64,000 bases of DNA from Argyresthia goedartella. Its lineage: Eukaryota; Arthropoda; Insecta; Lepidoptera; Argyresthiidae. Of this stretch, positions 1 to 9,924 are shown piece after piece. Below the pieces are notes generated by a model, which had not been told where the DNA came from, made no database searches, and saw nothing but the letters and a program-made list of their open reading frames with translations. The stretch is from the NCBI GenBank assembly GCA_949825045.1, contig OX463806.1, positions 45,098,208 to 45,162,207 on the forward strand, written 5' to 3'. Position numbers and translations under genes: made by a program. The first letter of the stretch is position 1. Every line of letters begins with the position of its first letter.

Positions 1-741
1 CAATATATTGGTGTTTTCAGTAAAATATACGTAATAATAAATATTAACACCAAATTTTAAGGTCATGGGGAATGTGAAGTTAAATTAGGGTCATTGGGAA
101 GTTAAAACTTTCTTCGGTACAACATTTTGAAATAAAATGCTGTCTTTGGTGGCTTCTCATTCCTTTGTTCGCCAATCTTTTTAAAACAAAAAATACAATA
201 TTTATCTACTCAACCAACTCAAACCACGATATCCCACGCGATGGGGTGGGTCATATTGTTTTATCGCGCCCCCTTTGCCTGTATGGAAGCCCCCCTTAAA
301 AACATTTAAAATTACTTTTGACAATTCGCATGGCTTTGGGTCAACAACAGTATAACTGTGAAAATTTGAAGACTGTAGCTTCAACAGTTTGACTGTAAAA
401 CCCACAAACTTAGTTCATGTTCATGGTAAAACCTGTGTGAGACGAAGGACGGACGGACGGATACATGATTGACAGCAATGGGGCTCCGTTTGGACCCTTC
501 AGGCACGGAACCCTAAAAAGGTTGTGGTAACCCGCCTGCACCGTAATCTGAGCCAGGGTCCAAGCAGAGCTAAATTCGAAAATACTGAAATACTTCGGCG
601 GAAGCCGGTGGGGCGCTTCCGGTGCGACTCTGGAATATTGTTTAGTCAATTTTCTGAACGGAAACGCCGCGCTGGGAAATCGAACGCGGGGACATTTTTT
701 GAGTCAAGTTGTGATCTTACATGGATTTTTGATTTGAACTC

Positions 742-905
742 AGTGAAGACCTCTGCAGCGTTGAGGTTCTGCCTCCCAAGCCCCGGGTTCGAATCGCGGC
801 CGAGGAGGAAGAAAAAGTCCTCAGTCTCGGATGTTTGTGAGAGCGGATTCTGGTATCCTAGTGTGGGGCCAGAATCAATGTAAGTGCCTGTATAATGTTT
901 GCGAC
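742..905 (+). repeat. tRNA-headed SINE S1
   Basis: GAAGACCTCTGCAGCGTTGA, a B box GGGTTCGAATC, then AAAAAGTCCTCAGTC and CTAGTGTGGGGCCAGAATCA. This is the S1 layout seen at 12042, 14283, 15014, 51803 and 52080. Confidence 0.65.
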
Positions 906-1162
906 TTTTATGTTGATTTTGGACCTCGGGTTGAGAAATGGCTTGTTGCGAGGGACCCGACCAAAGGAGCGAATTATAATTGCACAAACCACAATATTTT
1001 TGCACCTCACCGGAGTGTTTCAACACTGGAGCGCCGTAATGACGTCACATAACCAGGTTCACATACCTATATATTATGCCCGTGATGTGACCCCGACAAA
1101 CCACAGAACCACAAAGCCGACAACTGTCACAAAGAGTCCATTAGCCTGATGAAGGAATGAAG

Positions 1163-1190
1163 GAGGGGAGGGGGGGGGGGGGGGGGGGGC
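1163..1190. repeat. Poly-G tract
   Basis: A G-run of more than 20 bases after GGAGGGGAGG. It could form G-quadruplex, or its length may be an assembly artefact. Confidence 0.9.
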
Positions 1191-2089
1191 GGGAATGTTT
1201 GACGAACGAAATTAGGAGTGAGAGAGGCTTGGTTCGATGACTGGACGATTAAGGGATTAAATATGGCCAGAAATGCTTCTTTAGCTTCAATTCTAGGCTA
1301 AACTAGACAACATAAAAATGTAGGATAAATATATGTTATAAAAAGTATATTAGAGATAAGAATGGACTTTTAAAATTACCGGATATCTGTTATATTTAAT
1401 ACTTAAAAATATTTTTCAATGCATTATTATTCAACTAAATGAACAAGCGCTCGGAGACGAAATCAGTTTCCTATATGAAACTTACACGCAAAAATAGGTA
1501 AAAAAAGGGAAAATTTTAGGTTGTTTTACTTTATTTTTAATGTTATTCTTACAGGAGTTTAGTAATATTTTCTATAATTTTCTCGGTCTTGGAGCTCGGG
1601 CTGCACCGCGGGGCTCTGCGCGGGAGCATGCGTCAGTCTGCTCCGACGCGATGCGACGGGTATTTGTTTTCTTTGTCTAATTTTCAATGCCATTGGCCTA
1701 TGTTCAGCCCTTAATAGGATTTCGTATGTGTATAATAAGAGTATCACCCCTCGTGTGGGAATTGGCGTGACGTTAAGTTTGTTTTGTGTAGGCTAGGCTT
1801 TGATGCCGAAAATGTTCTCGTCACAAGCAGCCGGGGGGGATACTTTGTAAAATAAAAATAGACACCTCACTATGGAATTACACGCAGGTTGCATAGTGGT
1901 GCAGTAGATTTTACTAAAAGAGAAACTGAATGATAAAGTTATATATTTTCGCAATTATGTTTTTTTTTTGCAAAATGGGGTAAAAATTCGCAATTTTTTT
2001 TTCCTTTTTTTACGAATTCTCAAAAAATAACTAAAAATATTGGAAAAACATTTAGTTAGCTTAGCTCAACACAAATCTAAAAATGTATA
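1191..2089. other. Unassigned, AT-rich with one GC-rich patch
   Basis: I see no gene. The patch 1590-1665 (GGGCTGCACCGCGGGGCTCT ...) is GC-rich and might be an old exon or repeat, but no family is recognised. Confidence 0.4.
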
Positions 2090-2560
2090 GTCTTCAGAGG
2101 CAAAGGTTCATAGAACCACGCCGTCGTAGGTAACTTAGGTAGGTAGGTACTTCAAGCATACTGCGCATGTGTGAGAGAGCACTGGCCGCTATGTCGCGTA
2201 TGCGCCGCCACTGGATAAAACCGGTTTACACTCGTTCGGCTAGTGCCCATACGGAGGGTCTGCACAAACCACGTCTTATTTGTTGTCACCTACCTTATCT
2301 AGTTGTTTGATGTAGAATAAACTGTAAATAGCTATTAAAGTGTTTAAGTGTACGTTTTGAACTTTCAAAGTGGTGAACTGTACTGTTTGTATGAATAATA
2401 ATAGATACAGAAAAGACATTTCATATTTCAACCATCCCAAGGAGTCTACTAGGTAAGTAAATGAATACCAGACTAGGTATACCTATTTAAAATGTAAAAG
2501 TAGGCAGCACAAACCGTGTTAGTTAGTTAGGTAATTGTTATTAGTATTATTACCCTACAA
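2090..2560 (+). repeat. Repeat containing a THAP-like first exon, copy 1
   Basis: About 430 bp are shared, inverted, with 25540-26005. Shared parts are the CCACGCCGTCGTAGG start, the GC-rich GTGCGC/GCCGCCACTGGATAAAAC promoter-like part, the first exon at 2370-2452, and about 110 bp of the following intron (GTAAGTAAATGAATACCAGA...). The unit looks like the 5' end of a gene-bearing transposon or a retained promoter-exon module. Confidence 0.65.
2370..2452 (+). pseudogene. THAP-like first exon, copy 1 (start Met lost)
   Basis: The frame reads VVNCTVCMNNNRYRKDISYF, then NHPKESTR, ending at a gtaagt donor (2453). A CxxC pair followed by ISYFxxPKE and a donor fits the first exon of a THAP zinc-finger protein, the DNA-binding domain also found in P-element transposases. 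The expected ATG is GTG here. Copy 2 keeps the ATG but has lost the second Cys. Confidence 0.5.
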
Positions 2561-2984
2561 ATATTTATGTTCCATGATGAGTAAATGAGTTTATAAGTGG
2601 GTGACCTCATGTGACGAACTGTATTAGATATCTAAGTATTTCAATGGGGTCCATATTGGCTCATCTAAAGTCTAAGTTCCGAAAATGGTGTTACTAACGA
2701 TTTGTACTCCGCATGATCACTCTTCCTAAAATGTTGGTGCCTATTTTTTTCGTTCATACAATTTCTAGTACTACCGACGAATATCATAACACTCTGGTTT
2801 CCGATTTTTTTTATTACTAATATTACTACTGAAACTGATCTAAACTCCTTAGTGTTTTTTACCATAACGTTGTCATTCATAAACATGTTTTTCATAATAT
2901 TGTTATAGCATATGCAACACTGACCTAACAGGACCATAATTTGACTTTTGGTTGATATGTTTAGTTCCAAAGTAGTGTTTTTTG

Positions 2985-3190
2985 TAGTTTTTACATGTTC
3001 TGACCTAATCTACCTACTGCCCAGATGTCGGTTTCGGTAGCGTCACTGACCGAATAGTATCCTATTCTGACTTATAGGTAGGAGGGTTTCGTTCTGAAAA
3101 CAGTGTTTTTTTGTTGTTTTTACATGTTCTAACCTAACCTAACCTACCTACTGCCCAGATGTCGATTTCGGTAGCGACATTGACCTAATT
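2985..3190 (+). repeat. Imperfect tandem repeat, ~125-bp period
   Basis: TTTTTACATGTTCTGACCTA then CTACCTACTGCCCAGATGTC at 2990-3040 is repeated at 3117-3170. Both are preceded by a GTGTTTTTTGT(A/T)GTTTTT run and followed by GTAGCG(T/A)CA. Confidence 0.75.
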
Positions 3191-3976
3191 AATTGCAATT
3201 ATCTTTCATCTGCAATTTTTAGAATAAAAACAATTCTACATAACAAATATATGATTTCGAATAATAGTGTAAAAAACAGATATTTTGAGAAAATATAGGA
3301 AAACAAATAGTAGTACAATAGATGTTTATTGTTACCGGCATTATGAAGTTGAATGATTCGGAATTAATAACATTAGGAACAGAGTAGTTATTAATAGTGA
3401 TTGTTAGGATGAAAAATTGTAGTAACAAAATTTTCGGAGTTACAATAATCGAGGTAGAAATCTTAGGTCAATTTTGGCGCACCCATTTCAATGGCATACC
3501 GCCCTAAGAATAAGATAATAAAATCGCTCGGTCAATAAAAGCTCGTAACTGTTTGTTATTTTATTTTTTTCTCTTTTGCCAACCCTACTAATATAGTTAT
3601 GAATTTTGCAGGCTCCTTAGAACCTTTCTCTCTGTTCCTAATTATTCCTCTGTGCTTATACGCTTTTCCAGCGGAAACTTGTTTGCAACTTTTCTAACAT
3701 ACTCCATGTTGTCAACCAAAAGTCACCCAGTATTGGTTCCGGGGGTGTCTTGAAGAAGTCACGAAGGGTTCCGTACCACCGAGCAATGGTATTCAAGTTT
3801 CTTGCATTGGGATTGGGCATCATTAATTTTCGTGAGAAAGCAAAATATTGTTTACAAAGTTATTGGTGCCACTTTCATTCTCTATGTATGTAACATGGTG
3901 CATTTATATGTAGTATTGAATGAAATTGTGCCCCCCCCCCTATTTAGACCATACATTAGTCATTATTTTTCCGGTT

Positions 3977-4405
3977 ATATTGGGTGCTTACCTATGAAAT
4001 TGGCGATTTTTTCTTACAGACTCAGGAGTTCATAATTCGTGTGATTTAATAGTTATTTCCGTTATTTTTCCATTGTTTCAAAGTAAATTTTAATGATTTC
4101 CATTTACATATTAATTTTTCTTTTAATTTCCAGTGTTATAATAAAAATTTAATCTGCAGAATCAATTCGTCCTAAGTGTCATCCATTTTCATGATAAGAT
4201 TCGTAATATTTTTTTACAGCTGACACTTTTCAAAACTTAAATCAAATTTGCTATGAGCTAAATGTTGTCTTATTCATGCACACAAAGTTTTATAAAATTA
4301 GGATTTGCCATTCCTAAAAAAAATGCAAAAAAGTTTGTACTGAAAATTGAGTTTCCTTCACTTTCTCCATACAAAACGCCAATTTCATATGTAAGGGCCT
4401 AATAT
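3977..4405. mobile_element. 429-bp MITE, copy 1
   Basis: Its inverted ends of about 29 bp are ATATTGGGTGCTTACCTATG (then AAATTGGCG) at the left and the complement of ATATTAGGCCCTTACATATG at the right. The second copy at 52493-52920 has the same orientation and aligns along the full length. It is noncoding. TA-flanked ends suggest a Tc1/mariner-type enzyme in trans; that is inferred. Confidence 0.8.
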
Positions 4406-4821
4406 TTAAGTAACGAACTATATTTTTTTATAGATTTTTAGACCAGTTTTTTTTGGAAATAAGGGGGGTGGGGAAGGGTAATAATCTTTTTTTATCTTTT
4501 AATTAAATATTTTTTTAAATAAGCATTTCAGGTTTATGAAAAAACATATTTGAAATACTGGCAACAAGCACTTTCATTTGACACGTCACAGTAAGAAAAA
4601 TATTTGTTTCTATTTTCTGATTTGACTCCCAAATATGCCCACCCAAATTCAAAATGTATTTGCTAATGAGCACGTTCCTGTTTGGGTCACAAAAATACAT
4701 AAGTGTACCAAATTTCAGCTCAATCGGTTCAGAATTCGGTCGTTTCATATTAATTTTACATACCTAGGACAGACACAACAGAGATCCTATAATGGTTCCG
4801 TTTTATGGAATGGAACCATAA

Positions 4822-4880
4822 TAGTAGTTTATGTGACTGCTATATAATGGAGGGCTGTAATACTCGAGAGTGGTTCGGAT
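4822..4880 (+). repeat. Lead-in of the 48.8 kb palindromic terminus
   Basis: TAGTTTATGTGACTGCTATA, then TAATGGAGGGCTGTAATACT and CGAGAGTGG, matches 48824-48875. The sequence then diverges. It is a truncated copy of the same repeat end. Confidence 0.55.
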
Positions 4881-5629
4881 ATCACTCGGTTGCAGTTGGC
4901 CATATATGTAACAAAAATGTACGAACAAACTATATTTCCTTCGCACTGTGCCGCCAAACCGCAGCATTCGCTCTGAGTACTGACGGCTGCTAACCGCAAC
5001 CGCAACCGCAACCGCTTAGTGCGTGGGTCCACTTACATATTAAGTTAGAGAGACAGCGGGAGGAACTACGCTCACAGTCTCGCTCACCCGCTAGGTAAAT
5101 ACGCTCGCTGTCCCGCTCACTCGCGTCGGCGATTCATGTCGTCACAGTTGCGGTGAGCTACGAACGTAGCCTTAACAGTTTCAGATTCAGTCATCCGGTT
5201 AGTAAACTCAGTTAGCGAACTCAGTAACGCGAGTTTCCTAACTAGCGGTCCAATAGCGCTCGGCATGCGGCTCTAGATTCAGTTAACATAACTGCGACTG
5301 AATGACACTACATACATAAACTGAAACGTGTTTAGGTATACGATACATAAATTATCTGATGTTTTCGCAATTACTTTTCCTTAATTTTTACCAACAAAAG
5401 ATTTTTGTAGGGTTCTTTACCTAAAAAGGAAAATGAGCCCATAAATGACCACTTCGTCACGCTCGGTAATTATCATAGAAACGTGCGCTCACGGCCGCAC
5501 GCACGCACACACAAACATGCCACAATCTGTTTCGCATAAGCGAATTACGGTTCAGCTCAGGATCAGTCTTCTGCTGCTTATTGCTACATTTTCACTTACA
5601 TTAGAATAAAATAAATCTAGCCCATTAAT
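4881..5629. other. Unassigned, with GCAACC repeats and GC-rich patches
   Basis: It holds a short AACCGCAACCGCAACCGC run (4994-5012), a CT/CG-rich patch with GTCCCGCTCACTCGCGTC (5040-5135) and no recognised coding sequence. Confidence 0.4.
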
Positions 5630-5885
5630 GTCCCCACCGAGGCGCAGAGGCCTCTACCCGGATACGAGCAAGATTAAGCCATACTGTAACACGCTGGCTC
5701 AGTGCGGGTTGATGGAGGGGTTTTACAACGGCTACCACGTGGCGATAGTAGCCGGGACCTGAACACTGAACGTCCGATACTGTACATAAGATAAATTAAT
5801 TATCTCATTGGCACATGGTCAGGACTACAGCCTGCATCTACTGTGTGAGAAGCATGCGTGAAGCCCATTAGACCACGGAGGTCTT
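5630..5885 (-). repeat. tRNA-headed SINE S4, uninterrupted copy
   Basis: The minus strand begins GACCTCCGTGGTCTAATGGG, CTTCACGCATGCTTCTCACAC, then a degraded B box. The body includes AATTAATTATCTCAT and GTGCGGG-type segments and the GGGTAGAGGCCTCTGCGCCT end. It serves as the reference for the two split copies. Confidence 0.75.
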
Positions 5886-6064
5886 TTATACGTATTATTG
5901 GTTTAAGTACGACTTTAGGTACTGACATTAAGTATATGTTACTCAAGCATGATTGTTTACTGTAGGATCTGCTGTAGGTACCTATAATGACAAATCATCT
6001 CACTCAATATGATGTACCCCACCTTAAGGAAGCTTGAGATCGTGAAAGTGACATCCAAATAAAT

Positions 6065-6275
6065 AATCCATCCAAATAATATTATAAATGTGAAAGTCGC
6101 GATGTTTGGATGTTTGTTTGTTTGTGCCTCAATCACGCTTAAACGGCTGAACGGATTTGACTGAAATTTAGCACACAGATAGTTTATCTGACTGCATTAG
6201 GAGGGTAACGTTATCTCGGTAAATGATACTTCCTAGGAACGCGCAGGCAAAGTTACGGGCACCAGCTAGTAGGCT
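6065..6275 (-). repeat. Abundant insect repeat (ACTAGCTnnnGCCCG end), copy 1
   Basis: It runs from TGTGAAAGTCGCGATGTTTG to AGTTACGGGCACCAGCTAGT and includes CTTAAACGGCTGAACGGATT. The opposite-orientation copy is at 32795-33035. The coding affinity of the family is unknown to me. Confidence 0.7.
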
Positions 6276-6455
6276 ATATAATTTTAATAAAAAATAATAT
6301 GTTGGATTTTAGGTGGCCAAATGTAGTTTGGTGCGGCACCTTTCATACTCCATGTTGGTAACGAGTTGCATTCATATGTTTGTAATATAATGAAATACAC
6401 TAGTCTTATTTTCACAGCCGCTTGAAGTGGCTTACTTTATGGCTAGTATTAAATC

Positions 6456-6555
6456 ACACATCAAAAATGCTGATTTGCACAGCAGAAAAGGATCAGCAAA
6501 AATACTTTTTATGTTTTTAATATTTTATGTGTTCTGAGGAGTATGTTTTAATAGT
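6456..6555 (+). repeat. Left half of family-A MITE, split by the Crypton-like element
   Basis: This matches the left part of the TIR elements at 18603-18806 and 44282-44538 (CACATCAAAAATGCTGATTT, then GATCAGCAAAAA). Its partner is at 8251-8395. The match stops near 6555, where recombinase-element sequence begins. Confidence 0.65.
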
Positions 6556-8250
6556 AGATTTTACAACAAGTGCACAAAACGAACCATTTTTATCCGAGAC
6601 TTTTAGCAGCCCGAGCCGAAGGCGAGGGCTGATAGTAATGTCGGGGATAAAAATGGTTTGTGGACGAGTTATAAACTCTGCTTTTCACTTCGATTGCGAG
6701 AAAATAAAACAGTAACATAACGTATTAACATTTCTTTAATTAAAATTCAAAGTAAAATTACTACAATTTTGAATGGTGAATGAAATGGGTTTTCCCGGCA
6801 TATTGACGGTATTCTTTTGAATTTGAGAAGATGACATGACAGTAGATGGTATATTTTGTTTTCTATTGATTGTTCTATATATCCCTCAGCCACCTGATCC
6901 GACTTCCACCCACCATGCCTTTTTAGCATTGTCAAGTTAGCTCCCGAATCTGCTAGGAGGGTGGCCGAGGTCCGGCGGAAGCAATGGCCCGTGTAATTCT
7001 CGGGATTTTCCAATTCAAGAAAAGTTGCAATTTGTTTCGGAAATCCTGCAAATTTATTGCGTCCTATTACTTGCTTAGTGCACTTCCCATTTTGATAATT
7101 GAGGAAGAGTTTATTTGTCGGCACACTTGAAGGCCGAAGAGCTTGGTATTTTTTAACTATATCAAGGTACTCTCCTTTGACAACAAATGTCCGCTCTCGT
7201 TTGGTCTTCGTGTCGGGTAAGTTAATTGCTTGTAAAAGGGTGTCCGTCTTGACGTCATCCATGGTAATATTAGCAAGTTCAATGCCGCGACATGCTCCGC
7301 TTATACCAAATATTAGTGCTACCTAAAACAAAATATAACTGTAAGTTGGTACACTCTTTGAGAACACGAGGAATAAAAAATTATGTAAATAATAGGTTTA
7401 CGTACTTTTGTGGCCAAATATTTGTCATCGGGAGCGGTATTTAAAAAGGTTTCCACATTGTTCGCAGTAAGGACCTTGGACTTCTTGCATTTATGTGCAC
7501 TACTAAGCCTCTTCAACAAAGCTGTAAGCTTCGTGTAGGACTGTACATTGACATTATGTTTCATTTGCAGTGTTGCTTTCAGCATGGAATATACACTCCA
7601 CAGTGTTGAAGGCTGCAGTTTTTTCGATAACTCATCAAAGTAACTTAAAAGAACACTTTCAGCGAATGTATTCACTTGTTTTTCTTTCCGCCAGCTTAGA
7701 AATTTGTCATAAGTTTTCATATATATTTACCGAGATTTTGGCGGCAATATTTCTTGCACCACTTTTTGTGCGTTTATTTCCATTAAAGTATTAGGAGTAA
7801 GTTCTAAATCTTCTTCTTCATTTGACATTTTTAAAACTTAGCCAATTCAACAATAATTTGAGAAAATTCAATACGAAAAGTTCACGGCTTCTTTCCCGCT
7901 ACTTTACTTTTTTTAATTTTCCTGCATAATTTTCGGGCAAAGAAAAAAAATATACAGCCTATTCTTAAATTATTTTGGAATAATGTTTTTTTTGTGGTAA
8001 ACACGTTTTGATATTTAGTTTCTTTTTCGTATTATCTTATTATAAATCAAAAATGCAAATAGGGATGGAAATATTATAAATTAGCAAGTTTTATCCATGT
8101 ACAATTAATTGTTTTTGGCTGTATGGGCTAAATGGTCACTGCCTTAGTGTAGACACATTTAAAAAGCTACTTTTATGCACAAGAGCATAAAATTCAACTT
8201 TATGTCGCCTAGATCCTGCATAAAGTAGTACTTTTTCGAGCATGAGAAGT
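6556..8250 (-). mobile_element. Crypton-like tyrosine-recombinase element, copy 1
   Basis: This is an element of about 1.7 kb built around a eukaryotic tyrosine recombinase (6747-7828). Its 3' side (6575-6690) is a nested palindrome followed by a CGAGTTATAAAC box. Its 5' side (8150-8250) is a second palindromic region with repeated GCATAAA/TTTATGC motifs. The 3' terminus recurs at 56.75-56.90 and 63.44-63.58 kb, and the 5' terminus recurs at 62.13-62.23 kb. These recurrences are how I placed the ends, which are approximate to about 20 bp. Outside the ends, both flanks match the two halves of a short TIR element (6456-6555 and 8251-8395), so this copy appears to have inserted into that MITE. 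Crypton is a superfamily call from the enzyme type; the exact clade is not established. Confidence 0.7.
6747..7828 (-). pseudogene. Tyrosine recombinase, two exons, one nonsense codon
   Basis: Exon 1 (7406-7828) begins MSNEEEDLELTPNTLM and ends ...DDKYLATK. An 83-bp intron (gtacgt...tttgttttag, plus 7323-7405) separates it from exon 2 (6747-7322), which starts VALIFGISGACRGIEL. The product would be about 330 residues. Catalytic residues are visible: Arg in GACRGIE, a Lys-rich beta-hairpin (TKTKRER), HxxR in GHCFRR, His/Trp in KRHGGW, and the nucleophile Tyr in EGYIEQ. The N-terminal half looks like the core-binding domain (KFLSWRKEKQ, LQPSTLWSVYSMLK). The only visible lesion is an in-frame TAA at codon 34 (7727-7729), where copy 2 reads through; a start at the Met at 7720 would bypass it. 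The enzyme should cut and rejoin DNA through a 3'-phosphotyrosine. The insertion looks recent, because the frame is otherwise open. Confidence 0.85.
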
Positions 8251-8395
8251 GAAAATATTTTTGTTGTTCTTGCATGTTCAACCTAACACGAGGGATAAAG
8301 GGGGCTGCGCTTCGCTCACCCTCTTTACCCTTCACCTAAGCTACCGCAGCATTTTGCCCTGATATTTACTGTGCAAATAAGTTTTATTGATGAGC
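8251..8395 (+). repeat. Right half of family-A MITE, split by the Crypton-like element
   Basis: This continues the family-A element from its central TTTTTGTTGTTCTTGC through the ACCTAACACGAGGGATAAAG hairpin and CTAAGCTACCGCAG to a diverged right TIR ending near 8395. With 6456-6555 it rebuilds one MITE of about 245 bp. Confidence 0.65.
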
Positions 8396-8704
8396 AGTTT
8401 AATATTTTCCTTACTTTAATAGACCGTGGGGATTTGATCACTGCACAAGATATGTGTATATGTGAGATACATTTTATTTAACGACTCAGCCGCGCCGCTA
8501 TGGACGGACATTGCTCGGACTTGCCCGGGGCGCTAGGCGACCACCCTAGCCGTAGTAGGTAGGCAGTTATCATCGACCTTGGTTCCTAACTTATTTTATT
8601 TGTTTCTCTGTCCATCTTTGTCTCTGTCCGAAAGTCGAGACCGTTATTCTCAGGACCGCTTGGAGATAGCAAGTTATAATTTGTACAAAAAGTAAATATA
8701 ATAT

Positions 8705-9895
8705 AATGTAGCCTATGAATGCCCGCACCGAGGGGAACAGGCCTTCCCGGATACGAGTAAGATCAAGCCATAATCCACCACGCTGGCTCAGTGCGGGTTG
8801 ATGGAACGGTTTAACGACCACTACCACGCAGCGATAGTAGCCGGGACCTACAGCTTTCGTGTCATCCGAAACACTGAACGTCCGATAAGATGTAGTGAAT
8901 AATCCTTTCCTTTCGTATTTTCTCGGAAATGTTCATTTTTGTCTTACTACTTCACTCGCACTCAGTACCCATCGAGACAACGTAGGGAACGGTCGCATTG
9001 CAAGAGGAAGTATCTATATAGAGTAGTTAATACCACAGAAATATTTTGTTGATATTTATGTTAGATTTTGTGATAAACTTCATGGACTCGTGTATTAATG
9101 CAGGCCACCTATATTTTTTTTTTTGACTTTACATTTCACTCTTGTCTGTCATTTTTGTAAATGACAGACATCTGATGTCTTGTCTGATTCTGACTGTGAT
9201 ATGGAAGTTGGAAGTATTGTTTCGCATCACACTGTCCACCCCGCTCCTCCTCCTCTTATCCCGCTGTCATAATCGAAGTCGTTCATCCAATCAGAAAATC
9301 ATATTTATTTATATTAATTTCTCTGCTGGTTTGTTTTGTTTTATGTTGAGGTGTCTTTTTTGTTATGTCATAGTATTTTTAATTAATTACAAAAAAATAT
9401 TGTTATAAAAAAGGTCTGCAAAATCCTACTGTAGTTTTGACTTATAGTTAGACTTTTGGGGTTCCAATCCTTATAGAATCATTAGATCATCCCAACCGGA
9501 ATTTGGTTTTTATCAGTGCGTTTTATTGAAATAAAACGTCCTCAGTAACTAGTTATATTTTTGTTTACTTAATGAATTCTTTATATGATAGAATCGTGGT
9601 GGTTTTAACATCTCAGTGTAATATACGTCAAACGGGAAATTTGACATTTGACATTGATAAATAAAGTATGCGATTTATTTGATACCTACACGTAATTTAA
9701 TAATACAGTAATTCATAGACACATCGGCACCATTCGGGTGTTATCGTTGTTCCGAGTTTTGCCGATAGGAAAGGATTATTCACTACATCGTACTTAAGAT
9801 AAATTAATTATCTCATTGGTCATGGTCAGAAATCGAACCTGCATCTCCCGTGTGAGAAGCAAACGTGAAGCCCGTTAGACCAGGGAGCTCTTCAC
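8705..9895 (-). repeat. tRNA-headed SINE S4, split by the TIR element 8888-9790
   Basis: The head on the minus strand carries a tRNA-like B box (GGTTCGATTTC-type at 9830-9840) in 9791-9895. The tail (CCACGCTGGCTCAGTGCGGG, TAGTAGCCGGGACCTACAGC, CACTGAACGTCCGATAA) is at 8705-8887. The same arrangement, uninterrupted, is at 5630-5885. Confidence 0.75.
8888..9790. mobile_element. ~0.9-kb unclassified TIR element inserted in a SINE
   Basis: GATGTAGTGAATAATCCTTT (then CCT) at 8890-8912 is the exact reverse complement of 9768-9790, and weaker similarity extends inward (CTCGGAA). Both flanks belong to one SINE (8705-8887 and 9791-9895), so the ends are well defined. The interior has no convincing transposase; the plus frame 9142-9408 is not recognised. 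Confidence 0.75.
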
Positions 9896-9924
9896 GGAGC
9901 ACAAAAAGTAAAACTTTAGAAAAA

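Noticed and set aside
1163..1190. G-quadruplex regulatory element
   Set aside because: A plain homopolymer run with no link to a gene or promoter; its length may be an assembly artefact.
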